Assembly: GCF_000715075.1 (NCBI RefSeq)
Contig: NC_134101.1
Location: 150,015,084 to 150,079,083 of the forward strand
Reading direction: 5' to 3'
DNA length: 64,000 nucleotides
Source: Nicotiana tabacum
Taxonomy: Eukaryota > Streptophyta > Magnoliopsida > Solanales > Solanaceae
Of the stretch, positions 26,101 through 37,664 are shown in pieces (position 1 is the stretch's first letter; each line of letters starts with the position of its first letter). Below the pieces are notes generated by a model. That model was given only the letters and a program-made list of their open reading frames with translations, did not search any database and was not told where the DNA came from. The position numbers were made by a program, and so were the translations under genes.

Positions 26101-28450
26101 TGTCACACGTCCTTTTTCCTACAGCCCCCGTAAGGATGTGTAAAGGAGTTTTTCCAATTAAAGGACAATCGAAACGGGATTATTGCAATTAAAGATTCAG
26201 AGTCTCCAATTAGGAGATTTATGGTGTCCCAAGTCACCGGTTCAAATCTCGAATCAAGGAAAGAATGACTCTGTATCACAGTCTGCGAACCAGAAATTCG
26301 GGTAAGGAATTCTGTTAACCCGGGAGAATGTGTTAGGCATTCCCGAGTTTCGTGGTTCTAGCACGGCCGCTCAACTGTTATATTTGGCTTAGCTATCTGA
26401 TTTTAGAAACACATTTAAACCTATGATGCCATTTTAAAAACTTTTAACCGCTTTTAATTAATTTTTAAAGAAGATTGAATGTCGCTTAAAATGTGCCTTT
26501 GGATCGCGCCACATGAAATTCACCCACAATCCTAAACACATTTTGGTCAACGTTTTAAGATTTTGATTTGGGTCACATGAAATGCACACCCGAGTTTAGG
26601 AAGGTAATATTATTAAATAACGCGCCTAAAGCAACTACGCGTTTGCACTGTGCGAGGGCCATGGAATTTGCTAAATGGCATGCCTCGAATTCTAAGGTTG
26701 AGTTCAAGCTAATTAAAATGATGGATACGCATTTGAGATTTTATTTGGCGCGGCACGCCTCAAATTATTAATAATCTAAAAGCAGGTCCTTAATTATTTC
26801 AAAATAAATGGGCTAGCAACCTATTATCTGATTCATTTAAACTTTTAGAGAATCAATAACTGCTTCCAATAGCTTGTATATGCCAACCAAAATATTCCAA
26901 ACACAAATGGCAATTGATAGGTTATGATCCCAGCAGCCCACAATTTTTGAAATCCATACTAATACCAAACCCACCATCAAACTGATATATGCGTAGAAAA
27001 TTGTTGTAAGCATACAACACAAGTCATTCATCAAATATGGATTTTAAACCATTTGCCAGAATACGGTACTATATTTCTGAAGTAATTTCCTAAAAGTCAA
27101 ACCAATACACAACACATAGAACAATCAACAATATCAAGTTAAAAATAAATAATCATGGTCCAATGAAATCAGTGCGACAAGAAACATCATAGCTACCGTA
27201 ACGAGATAGTAAAATAGATGAGAAGGCAACAAAATAGAAAAACAATCGAAACACTCTACTGTAAACGTTTGGTCCATACTACAAGAATCCAAAAAGTTAT
27301 GACTATTACCCAAACAAACAATTGGAGAAACATTTTATTGCCTGATAAAACAACAACAAATAACCAAATGAAGCTATACCCCAGCTTCTGAATCCAACAA
27401 AAAATGAAAACCAATTTGCAGAGAAAGAAACCAACTGACCAGATCAGAACCTCAACGACGACCTCAGATCTTCTAACAAAAAGCTGGTCGACTCGACCTA
27501 GACCAAACCGGAGAGCCTCAACGACGACCTCGAACAGACCTCAAATCAGAAGCTTCGAACGAATCTCACCGGATTCAATTCGACTGAGCTTGGACGGCGG
27601 TTTTGGATGTCACGAGGGATGTTTTATGCTGGATTTTGATCTTTGGATATTGTTTGGTGGTTTGTCGGATTTCTCGCCGGATCCATCACCTTCAGGCGCA
27701 ACAGTGACGGTCTGAAATCGCTCGACAGAGGAGCTTCGTTTTATGGTGGATGGTCTAGACTGGGTCTGCTGATGGGTGTTCTTGGACGAAGAGGGTCGCT
27801 GGTTTGCTGAGAGGAAGGAGAAGGGTCATTTGGGGTGGGGGAAACGGAGAAGACGAGGTTGGGGGGTAGGTCCTATGTGAAGCTGCACAGTTTTTTTCCA
27901 GTCCGTTTTCAGCGTTCTCTTCAGACTTTTTAGTCTTAGGCTACCCCCCATTGTATAGGTCTAGGTTTAGGTTTATATTTTGTGTATTTTTCCAATTAGT
28001 CCCTAGGTCTTTTTGTGTTAAGTCCTTAGGGTCTTTTTATTTGTTTTTGTTCCAAAGAAGAGTCTAGAAGAGTCCCTAGGCTTAATGGACTAATCCGAAT
28101 TGGGCTCTAAAACTCTTAAAATTGTGATCCAACATCTTAATTGACTTCTTTTAAAATAAGATAAAAATACTACACAATCCAAAAGCTAACATGAAACTAT
28201 TACGTATTTTTTGTATTTTCAAGATTATGTAAAGATAAAAATAAGGTGCTATTTTTGTATATATTTTTCATTTAAATTTATGAAAGATACGTAAGCTAAA
28301 ATATTTTGTTTTTTTTGTAATTTTCCATTTTCATGACGAAAATAAAGTAAAGAAGTCAAAAATAGTTGAAATAGCTATATTAAGCCTAAATTAAAATTTA
28401 CATGCTAAAATATGAAAAATCTCGGGGAGGGTCGAAATCACATGTCTACA
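26101..28450 (-). repeat. E4 LTR, left copy (3' in element orientation)
   Basis: Plus strand TGTCACACGTCC to CATGTCTACA, 2350 bp. It is followed at once by GACGG plus 43 nt of the E3 LTR, not by a polypurine tract, so structurally it looks like a solo LTR joined to a second, rearranged copy. A roughly 100-codon plus-strand ORF (27404-27715) is shared with the other LTR (40501-40800) but has no recognisable domain. Confidence 0.9.
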
Positions 28451-28498
28451 GACGGGATACTTACTGGGTACATATTGTTTATGTACTCATACTACGCG
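28451..28498 (+). repeat. 48-nt copy of external E3 LTR flank inside E4
   Basis: Identical by eye to 41552-41599, beginning GACGGGATACTTACTGGG and ending ACTACGCG. After 28498 the sequence changes abruptly to E4 internal DNA. Confidence 0.9.
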
Positions 28499-28574
28499 AC
28501 TAGACAGGTTTTCTTGCCCGACCCTTATTTGGAGAGACTAAAACTAAGAGAGAGGGGAATGTGACCGAGCTCTG

Positions 28575-28640
28575 GTATCTGAGCTGCCTATATATCCTTG
28601 GCTATAAAGGAATCAGGCCACGTGTAGTTCAGAGGTGAGT
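28575..28640 (-). repeat. GCCTACGTATC-type motif, copy 1
   Basis: GAGCTGCCTATATATCC...GGAATCAGGCCACGTGTAGTTC. It is related to copies at 31840-31895, 35095-35165 and 38180-38265; this is the most diverged of the four. On the minus strand the unit reads GAACTAC...GATTCC...GGCAGC. Confidence 0.6.
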
Positions 28641-28839
28641 GAGATGATGGAGTGTGCCGAGGTAAAGAGCCAGTCGAGGTGTCGTTCTGCCGAGGTCCCG
28701 GTCCATGGTTCCGTTATTACATCAAAATCATCATAAAAAAAACTAACTAAGCCTGTCAACTACAAATTACAAGATTCATATCTATATCTTCAAACTTGAT
28801 CTTGTGATTCTTGTTGCTTTGTTGACTTGTATTCTCCGG

Positions 28840-29905
28840 ATGAAATCCCTTTATTGCCGACTTGAATTGTAATGTGAGATGTTTTTCCTTTTCTTCAGGT
28901 GGACGCTTGATTGTTGACCTCGAACTGTATTCCCATGCTCTCCAGGTGGGCGCCTGATTGCTAACTTGAAATGCATTCCCTGCTCTCCAGGCGGGCTCCT
29001 GACTTCTAACTTGAAATGTATTCCTTGCTCTCCAGGCGGGCTCCTGACTTCAACAAAATAGACAAAAAACAAAGAAACTTTTCCTGCCCTAGTTTAAGTA
29101 TATGGGCACATATGTAAGTATAAAACATATCATATTACCAAATATCAATAAGAACTTGAAAGCTAAAACTTGAATTGTACTCCCTTGTTCTCCAGGCGGG
29201 CTCCTGATAGCTGACTTGAAACGTATTCCCTGCTCTTCAGGTGGGCCCCTGCCTGCTGAACTTGAATGTATTCCTTGCTCTCCAGGCGGGCTCCCGATTG
29301 CTGACTTGAAATGTATTCCCTGCTCTCCAGGCGGGCTCCTGATTGCTGAACTTGAAATGTATTCCCTGCTCTCCAGGCGGGCTCCTGATTGTTGAACTTG
29401 AAATGTAGTTCCTGTTCTCCAGGCGGGCTCTTGACTTCAACAAAATAGACAAAAACAAAAGAAATTTCTGCCCCAGTTTGGGTATCTGGGCACATATCTA
29501 AGTGTAGAACGAACAGCATTACCAAATATCAATAAGAACTTGAAAACTAAAACTTGAGTTATACTCTCTTGTTCTCCAGGTGGGCTCCTGATTGCTGACT
29601 TGAAATGTACTCCCTGATTTCCAGGCGGGCTCCTGACTTCTAACTTGAAATGTATTTCTTGCTCTCCAGGCGGGCTCCTGACTGCTAACTTGAAATGTAT
29701 TCCCTGCTCTTCAGGCGGGCTCTTGACTGCTGAACTTGAAATGTATTCCATGCTCTCCAGGCGGGCTCCTGATTGCTGAACTTGAAATGTATTCCCTGCT
29801 CTCCAGGCGGGCTCCTGACTGCTGACTTGAAATGTATTCCCTGCTCTCCAGGCGGGCTCCTGACTGCTGACTTGAAATGTATTCCCTGCTCTCCAGGCGG
29901 TCTCC
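28840..29905 (-). repeat. E4 3'-region tandem repeats with higher-order spacing
   Basis: Units of about 45-48 nt containing CTCTCCAGGCGGGCTCCTGA and TTGAAATGTATTCC repeat in three blocks (about 28840-29050, 29175-29430 and 29560-29900). The blocks are separated by a conserved spacer that starts CTTCAACAAAATAGAC and includes CTGCCCCAGTTTGG. Because the units are mostly multiples of three, the minus strand holds open frames with a repeating SPPGEQGIHFK peptide; this is probably incidental. Such arrays just before the 3' LTR are a known feature of Tat/Ogre elements and a source of satellites. Confidence 0.85.
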
Positions 29906-29999
29906 TAACTTCAACAAAATAGACAAAAGCAAGGGAAATTTTTCTGCCCCAGTTTGGTGGTTGGGCTCATATGTGAGTGTTAAACTGAACAATGTAACA

Positions 30000-31380
30000 A
30001 AATATTCGTAAGAATTTGAAAGCTACATCCCATTATCCAGGTGGGTCTTGACAACTCTTAATTAAAAGACAGTTATAAATCTAAGTTATATCTTCTAAAA
30101 GTGTGACTTTCGCTAAATCTTGTTATCTAAGAGGGTCTTAAAGCTACATCTGAAAACTCCTAATTGAATCATATCTTAAACATGCAAACTTTGAAACCAA
30201 CTTATATTCCTTGGGGTACATTTATGCTAGATTTTGCTACTTATGATTGTTTTGAATTTTAAACTAAGTCCCATTTTCCAGGAGGATCCTGAAAATTTAC
30301 AATCAAACATGTCTGGCGCTTGCCTTTCCTTACGGTAGGTTTCTCCGAAACAAACAAAATTTCCTGCCCCTATTTCAATTAAAGAAAAATCTTGTCAGTT
30401 TAAAATGTGGTGGTTGGTTTGTGGCCTTGACTTTGAGGGCGACTGCTCCTTCACTTCCCATGATAACTAATTTCCACTCGAGGACCTTGCTTGCTTATGG
30501 ACTAACCACCTTCTCTGTCATCCCTATCACAGAAAATACCCCTTCTCCGTTCAGACCCAGTTCCCTTTATCTGTTGCATTGCTCATGAACTAACATTTAC
30601 CAACCTTTGTGTTTCACCGAAAATACCTTTGATCCATCCACCTAACACCCTCCATTTGTTGCATCGTGCTTTTGTGTTGTCATGTACTGCACCTTTGTGT
30701 TTCTCATGAATTCCAAAGCACGTTAATTGACGTCCCCTTAGTGCGCATGCTGTTATTTCCTGACTTAAATCACTGGCCTTGGCCTTGAAGTCTTTTGTTC
30801 CCTCACTTGTCACGATAATTTTGATTTCTGCTTGGAAGACCTTGTTTGTCATTGGTTAACCACTTTCTTTGTCAATCTTATCCCAGAAAATACCTTTGAT
30901 CGGTTCACCTAACACCCTCTATCTGTTGCATTATCCATGAATTGATATATACCAAACCTTTGTATTTCACATGAATCCCAAAGCATGTAGATTGTTATCA
31001 ACTTAGTGCGCACGTTGTTCTTTCCTAACTTATGCCACTTTGATGTGCTGGCCAGATCCCGTTTTGTGCAATTAAAAAGCTAGTGGCAAATTTTAAAGTC
31101 ATTTCTCACTTATTCTGGCCAAACAGATTTAGGAAGAAGAAGTAAACAAGACAAAAGGAACAAAGTAAAGGACAAAGGAAAGAGATGATTCCTAACAAGA
31201 AAACCACAAAGTAGAAACCTATCAGATGTGGATACCAACTCTAATGACCATGACATGCACATGTTGATTAAGTGGCCTAATCTGTCAAACAAGTCTGATG
31301 TTCAACTCTTGTTATACCCCTGAACCGTGAAACTGGACTGCAATGCTCTGATTATCCAATCTAATTCACAATCCTTATTC
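30000..31380. other. E4 non-coding 3' region
   Basis: No gene recognised. Two loosely related segments (about 30480-30700 and 30840-30990) share CCACTTTCTTTGTC-like, CAGAAAATACC and ATCTGTTGCATT strings, an old duplication. Confidence 0.5.
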
Positions 31381-31383
31381 GAC

Positions 31384-31580
31384 TTGTAGTGCCCGAAGGG
31401 TTTTCACCATCAAGCCTCTCTCATTTTGTTATTTCTCTAAACTTACCATCGCCTTACGGTGCCCGTGAGGGTTTTCACCAATAAGACTCTTTCATTTTTA
31501 ACATTTTTTAGCTCTCGTAGCCTTACGGTGCCTGTGAGAGTTTTCACCAATAAGACTCTCTCATTTTCATTATTTTTCTG
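31384..31580. repeat. About 70-nt tandem repeat, three copies
   Basis: Copies at about 31391, 31459 and 31530 share GTGCC(C/T)G(T/A)(G/A)AG(G/A)GTTTTCACCA and AAG(A/C)CTCT(C/T)TCATTTT. They lie in the E4 non-coding 3' region. Confidence 0.75.
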
Positions 31581-31839
31581 CTTGGACCAGAGTGTTGCCC
31601 CCGATATGAATTACCTCTCCTTGCTTGACTTGGCACCTCTCGAAGACTGATTGGAAGGTCTTTCTTTGGACCGTAACGTGGGCTTTTGGATAGGGTTAAA
31701 AAAGAAAGGATATCAAAAGCTCAAAACAATTCACATGGGTTCAAAATTACAACTTTCAGAATCAGATTTCTTACAACAACCACAACTTCTGCCCCAGTTT
31801 CTTACTTGGGGACTTTTGGATATTTATATTGATGAGACT

Positions 31840-31895
31840 GAACCGTGAGGCTGCCTACGTATCCTTAAAAGGAATCAGCTCGAATGTAGTTCATG
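31840..31895 (-). repeat. GCCTACGTATC motif, copy 2
   Basis: GAGGCTGCCTACGTATCC, AAAGGAATCAG and ATGTAGTTCATG in the order seen in the other copies. It lies directly upstream of the pyrimidine tract on the plus strand. Confidence 0.7.
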
Positions 31896-31914
31896 TCATA
31901 GGAATTACTTTGTT

Positions 31915-32085
31915 GTTGTGATTTTCTTTTTTCTCTTTCTTTTCTTTCTCTTTTTTGCTTTCTTTTTCTCTTTTTGTTACTTTTCTTCTTTTTTTTCTTT
32001 TCATTCTTTTCTTTCTCTTTTCATTCTTTCTTTCTCTTTTTCTCTTTTCTTTCTCTTTTTTTTTCTTCCTTTACTTATCTTTTGC
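31915..32085 (-). repeat. Long polypyrimidine tract (polypurine on the element strand)
   Basis: About 170 nt of almost pure T and C with TTTCTCTTT and TTTCTTTTC words, so the element's sense strand is almost pure purine. It is low-complexity sequence, far from an LTR, and so not a standard plus-strand primer. Confidence 0.8.
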
Positions 32086-32229
32086 GCTTGCGTTTCTGAA
32101 CTTTGCTACTGATTCCAAAAGAGGGGTATAAAAGAAAATAAATGAGGCTCAAAGGGGTAACGAAGGATAAAGTGTTTAGATAGCAGAACAAAATGCCTTC
32201 GTCATTCCAATCTTCAAAACATGTCAAGT

Positions 32230-32430
32230 ACAAACAATACAATTAAACTATCCAAGGAAAATATTCGTAACACCTTTTGATTGTATCAGACTTGATAACC
32301 ATATCCACATATTCGCCTTCTACATTTGTTAAATACAAAGCACCATTGGACAACACTCTCACTCTCATTACCACGAACGGGCCTTGTCAATTTGGGCAAA
32401 CTTGCCTTTAGCTTCAAACCGATGTGGCAT
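32230..32430 (-). pseudogene. E4 integrase C-terminal remnant
   Basis: The minus strand reads QGPFVVMRVRVLSNGALYL, TNVEGEYVDMVIKSDTIKR and YEYFP, the wording of the integrase tail that ends pol in Tat/Ogre elements (the family pattern is a NWQGPY...LSGGAL...NxDxVKRYY-like end). Stops precede it. Only about 700 nt separates it from the gag end at 33137, so protease, RT, RNase H and most of integrase have been deleted. Confidence 0.6.
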
Positions 32431-33136
32431 TATGCATTTCAATAGGGTTTCTTCATATTCCATCTGCCCCAGTTTCACATAATTCGGGCTTGAAGTGATC
32501 TCAAAATGCCTTTACTTATTTCCCTCAAATGTCTCTATCATCTTCAAAATTGTTTCATTCATTGCATCATGACTAAACTGACTTTTTAAGACCAGGCCGA
32601 GAATTACGCATACATGTCATGTCACTAGAGTCAATCAGGAAAAGAACTATAAAAAGAAAAGAGAACTAAATGAAAATGACTAGAAATTACAGAAAACAGA
32701 AAATTGCATTAGACAGATGGTGAAAGGGTTTGAACAATAAAACAAATAAACTAAACTGGGGACACAAACCTAGACAACACTATAAGGGCTATTATGACTA
32801 AACAAACTAGGCAAAATAAAAGGATAGAAGGGTTTGAGCCACAAGACAATGTCTGGATTACAACCCTGAAATAACCCGGACAACAGAAATGACAACAAAA
32901 TAAACCACCAAAACTCCTCCCTAGCTAACCAAGACAGGAGCGTCTTTCCAATTGCCAAGTTCGGCATCTTAGCCACTGAATTCCGCATCAACATTACTAC
33001 GACCTTCACAAACTTCCATCACATTGTTCTTAACAAATTTCTTTTGGGTTCCCTTTGCTGACTCGTTCTTAAGATCAACCTCTGATAGCACTGAAAACAT
33101 TGCAGCGCGTGGACCTTCGAGGATCTTAGAAGAATT

Positions 33137-34729
33137 TTAATATTCCTTTTCAAAACAAATCATACTCACCATATGCGTCTCATTACAAACAGGCGATGGA
33201 CTTTGGCTAGTGTATGCTGCATCTGGATTTTGCACGACAATGTCACCTGCATCAATAAGCTTCTGAATTGCTTTTTTCAGATTCCAACACTTCTCTATGT
33301 CATGCCCCGGGGCATCTGAGCAATATGCGCACCTTTGAGAAAAATCAAACTTCTTTGACAGAGGGTTTGGCATTTTTATATGAATAGGCTTCAACATGTC
33401 CAATTGCTTCAACTTTTGGAATAAACTGGCATATGATTTTCCAATATGGGTGAAAGCCTTTTCTTTTTTCAGCAACCTCTCATTCTTAAATGCTCGATTG
33501 GGTCGGAAACCTGATCCAGGGGGTTTTTGGTAGGCTCATGGGGGTGGATATGCATTTTGTGGAGCTGGGTACTGGGAAAGTGCTGTATGATTTTGGGAGT
33601 TCCGTGGAGAGAAGTTGTATTGGGGGGATCATTTGGCGCATAAGGATATCCACAGGGATGATGTCGAGGCTGGAAGTGTTGATCGGGCAAGCCCATCGGA
33701 TCATCTTTTCTGTTTCTCTTTCTTCCACCCAAGCTTACTGAGGTGTTCTGAATGTCTTTCGAACAACTCATGATTTTGCCTGACTTGATTCCCTCTTCCA
33801 CTAGCTCCCCTATTTTTAACACATCTTTGAAAGGCTTTATCAAGGCCGGGATCAAATGACTGAAGTAGGTGGGCCCCTGGGATTGTAGGAAAAGCTCAAC
33901 CATTTCTTCTTCACCAATCGGGGTATTGACTCGAGCAGCTTGCTCCCTCCATCTGAGCCCAAACTCCCTAAAGTTTTCCTCCGGCTTCTTTTCCATTCTA
34001 GATAGGGAAGAGCGGTCTAGGGTAATGCCTGATTTGTATTGAAAGTATCAAACAAAATCTTGAGCCATGTCACCTAATGTAGGCCACTTACAACATCTTG
34101 ACGATTATGCCATTCCAAAGCTGCCCCAGTCAAGCTCTCACTAAAATACGCCATCAACAAATCATCTTTCTCGCCAACACTTCTCATTTTACTGCAATAA
34201 CCCCTCAAATGGGCTACCGGATCTCCATACCCCTCGTACAAGTTAAACTTTCGCACTCGAAACCCCACCAGCAGACGAACGTCAGGAGGCACAGGCAGTT
34301 CTTTGTGAGCCATGCTTCCATGGTCTCCCCTTCCTTGCTTGTTCTTCAAGGATTGTTCTATGCCTTTCAGCCTCCTAGGTATCCCATCTTTCCCTTCTCT
34401 TCTTGTGAACCTTATATTTTCAACATGAGGCTCATCTCGCGGGCCCTGTTTGTATGAGTAGAGAACCTTTTGGGCAACCTCTGAGGGGTAATATTGGGCA
34501 TCGTGAGCTTGGATATAAGCGGATGGATATGGAGAGTATGAAGGGTAAGGGCGGCATCTAGAAAGCTAGGTGGTGGCGGGGGTGGTGTCTTCCCAGCCAT
34601 CCAAGCCTGATACATGTTCGCCATGTGTCGTCTCAACATCTTTACCTCTTCAACCAATACATTGCCATGTTCAACCAACTGTTCTCGAACCCTGGTATCA
34701 ACCAACTCACTTCTGTTGTTGTCTACCAT
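33137..34729 (-). pseudogene. E4 gag (Ogre/Tat type) pseudogene
   Basis: The N-terminus opens at 34729 (MVDNNRSELVDTRVREQL, then LRRHMANMYQAWMAGKTPPP). It continues in another frame at 34349-34074 (KFNLYEGYGDPVAHLRGYC and SLTGAALEWHNR), then 33996-33469 (EENFREFGLRWREQAARV, LFLQSQGPTYFSHL) and 33475-33137. The last piece has a zinc-knuckle-like CAYCSDAPGHDIEKCW followed by LKKAIQKLIDAGDI, the pattern of Ogre/Athila-type Gag C-termini. At least two frame changes break it. It follows the captured host gene by about 0.7 kb. Confidence 0.85.
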
Positions 34730-35094
34730 TGTCTTTTGACTTTATGTTGTAGAGAGGGGTTACCACTTTAAAAACCACAAACCAACCACCCTTCTGCTAT
34801 GAATATAACAAAATGAAGCCATCACGTTAGCATTAGGGCATTTAACATAAGATAATATCACTTTATGTGCAATGCACCTAGCCACAGTTATCGGTTCTAA
34901 AATGACTTCGAGGGTACAAAGGTCAATTGACATCATCCCTTTTCCTTCATTTTCCTTCATTTCTCCCTTTTTTTTCAGTATCACTCTTTTCTTTCTCTAA
35001 TATCTAACATCCCACAATTTCACCTTTTTTTCGTTTCCCTCTTTTTTTCTTTTTCCTCGTTTTCTTTTAATAATAATAAAAAAATGATTCGATC

Positions 35095-35165
35095 GAACCC
35101 TATGTAGGTTGCCTACGTATCATGACACCGCATTAATCAGACATTTGCGTAGTTCTGGAAGATTG
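35095..35165 (-). repeat. GCCTACGTATC motif, copy 3
   Basis: ACCCTATGTAGGTTGCCTACGTATC, then AATCAG, then GCGTAGTTCTGGAAGATTGG (read in pieces). It is closest to copy 4 at 38180-38265. These two copies bracket the captured host-gene segment. Confidence 0.8.
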
Positions 35166-35462
35166 GGAATAAAGTAGACAAACTAACGTTCTCATTTTCT
35201 TTTTTTAACCTTAAAGACTACTCTGACGAGAAAAGGGAAACAAAAGAAACAAATCTTTTTATTTTTTTTATATTTTGGAATTTTCTAGACTCAATGTTCT
35301 ATAACCTATTCTAAACTCAAGCTTAACAGATTTATTTTCTTTTCTTTTCTTTTTTTTTTTTGAAACAAAGACTCTATGGGAAATTATTAAGGAAAAACCC
35401 TAGAAGAGAAAAATATTTTTTGATTCTTCTTTATTTTTTAGGAAGAAAATCTAAAGAATAAA

Positions 35463-37664
35463 TCACAAAAAAATATTTTGTATGCATAAATGTCCTAAAG
35501 TTCTAGTGAAAATAAAAAGAATATATATATATTCTTTAGAAATAAATTGTCCCATCTGCTGCGCATCGAGCATTCCAAAATAAACCGCCATATCACCCAT
35601 GGATTTGCTGCATATCGAACAAATGTAGTTACTGCAAGCATATGCCTGAAAGCAAGTTGAGTGCATGTAATGCCCACAGCGCACAGTTCTAACTGTAGCA
35701 CTTGAAGTAAACAAAAACTCACAGCAGATGGGACAATTTATTTCTAAAGCCTTCTCCAAGCACTTATGCTCTTTCAAACTTATTCCCAGACAACAATTGC
35801 ATTTCATGCAATGATAAAAATCAATTCCGAGACCATTTCCAACACGACACAAATTGCAAGAGGAGCAGTGATATATCGGCCTCTCATCGTCAAAGAATGT
35901 GCATATACTGCAAAAGTACTTTGACATGAAAAATCCATTGCATGAGGGTGTCGTGCAGCTAGGTCCAATTGCTTGAACTTTTAAACAACGCATGCACATC
36001 ATCTCTACTGTTGCTTTCTTGTCCATTGAATGGTCGCTCACTTCATCGTGGCAGAATCTGCATGTAAACAATTTTCCACAGCAAGCTGCACGAAGTTTGC
36101 AGTTTCTTTTGTAGTGCTCACATCCAAAAATCTGCTTCTCTGGATCTCGAAAGGACGGTGAACACCCAACATCTTCACTACAAGAAACTTCTTCTGTTGA
36201 TGCTTGTGATTTCTGCTGAGAGGCTATCCAATGGCTAGTCATCAGATTTTGAATTAAATAAGATTTCCTTCTTGGATCAAGAGTTGAATCCCTGTTAACT
36301 TTTCTAATCTCCGATTCAAGTTCTGTTTGATTCATACGGAAAATGTCTTTCCAGCCGGGTTTGAACATATGGTCACTCAGGTCCAAGCCTTCATGAGAAT
36401 CAACAACTGAACCTCTGTTTGTATAACTAGTTTGCAAGGCTTCAGGCTTCAATGTCAGTAAATCTTTTAACATGGCAGCAACCAGAGACACTAGAAGACA
36501 AACATACACCACCCGTACGTCCTTTACATGCCCAACCAACAAATAGGGTTACCAAAGCAGAATCATGCGCTGAAGCTGCCAGCCGCAAATTTTTAAGAAA
36601 TTTCTGGCTTCATCTTCAAACAGTGATCCAACTAGCCAGGGTAAGACTCGCTCTATCAACTTCAATGGCATTAAACACAAGTTTTGGTAAAAGTGCCGCT
36701 TGATTGTCTCAATAACTAAGTCGGCTTGCGAACAAAATTTGGAGAAAAACTCAGCAGTTGAAGTGGAACTGATTTCTGTGCTTTGAACGCTCTCAATCAG
36801 ACAACGAAGTTCATTAAATTGACTTTCTTCTTCAGCATGCTCTTGGAGAAAGGAGAGTCCTCCATCTACAGCAAGAAATATGACCTTGTCCTCGGCAACA
36901 CTGTGAAATATGCAGACTTCAGCGATAAACTGATGTTTCGCATAGAAAGGTGCCAAATTAGGAAATTCTCCAGCTAACTCAATTCTTCTAGCCTCTGCTG
37001 CTATCTCATCTAGCTCTCTCTTAATAGCATTATGCCAATGCAATATTGGGTTTCCACGATCAGTATCACAAGTATCACCTTTTAGCCCGAATTTCCTTTT
37101 CCCAGTGCTGGAAGATCCACACGAACACTTTACCTTTCCTGACGCACAAGAGACTGTAACAGAGATAAAATCGATAGAAGATTCCAGCTCAGCATCGATA
37201 TCATGCCCACTAACTGCAGTGACATACTTTCCACCTTCCATCCAGGTGAAAACTACCTGCTGGAGAAGCTTCTCTTTTGGAATAATCATAGACAAGCACT
37301 TGCGCATATTCTTGAGCTCATCAGGAGATATAGAAGATGAAAGCCAACGAAGGAACTTTCTCGTCATATTGACAGGAATGCTACAAAGGAACTGCCAAAC
37401 AAGTGATGCCTTCTCATCATTTGAAAACTTCTCAATGAGCAAAGGAAATACTTGTTCTGCCTCTTTCAACATGTGCTGACAAACAGAGGTTTGCAATGCC
37501 CCAGTACAAGATGCCAGCTCTCGTGGCAAACTTTCATGGTTATGCTTCTCAAAATTCAAGAGCTCAAAAGGTGGTCGAAAAAATCACTTTCACCGTTATG
37601 CTCTAAGGAGTATGTTTGTGCTACATTTTTCACACGTATATCAAGAGCTGGAAAGATCACCTCA
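35463..37664 (-). pseudogene. BTSL: Captured BRUTUS-like (BTSL) hemerythrin/CHY/RING E3 ligase fragment
   Basis: Read on the minus strand, about 37664-37556 gives the end of a first hemerythrin domain (VIFPALDIRVKNVAQTYSLE). A frame change leads to 37559-36549 with QHMLKEAEQVFPLLIEKFS and VWQFLCSIP, then a further hemerythrin domain (ILHWHNAIKRELDEIA, FLQEHAEEESQF). Two frame changes lie between about 36600 and 36470. 36542-35463 carries KPGWKDIFRMNQTELE, a CHY zinc finger (GCEHYKRNC, near 36130), a CTCHY-type finger and a RING (CPICCEFLF...RCGHYMHSTCF, about 35735-35595). In plants BRUTUS proteins bind iron through hemerythrin domains and ubiquitinate iron-response transcription factors. The 2.1 kb shows no intron-like interruption, suggesting capture from spliced mRNA. 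The piece lacks the gene's 5' part and the C-terminal zinc ribbon, and is not translatable as a whole. Confidence 0.9.
35534..35749. repeat. 28-nt perfect inverted repeat at the capture junction
   Basis: 35534-35561 is the exact reverse complement of 35722-35749 (core CAGCAGATGGGACAATTT). The inner copy belongs to the BTSL RING-encoding sequence. The outer copy begins exactly where BTSL homology stops after VYFGMLDA. Confidence 0.9.

Noticed and set aside
28840..29905. CRISPR-like array
   Set aside because: Units are contiguous degenerate tandem repeats without unique spacers, in plant retrotransposon DNA.
28851..29992. Repetitive minus-strand ORFs of 73-120 codons with SPPGEQGIHFK repeats, as a possible structural protein
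   Set aside because: They arise from a 45-48-nt tandem array in a non-coding 3' region, are broken by the spacer blocks and occur in several overlapping frames.
31915..32085. Polypurine tract (minus strand) as a second plus-strand primer
   Set aside because: It is about 170 nt of low complexity some 3.5 kb from the nearest LTR end; simple-sequence expansion explains it.
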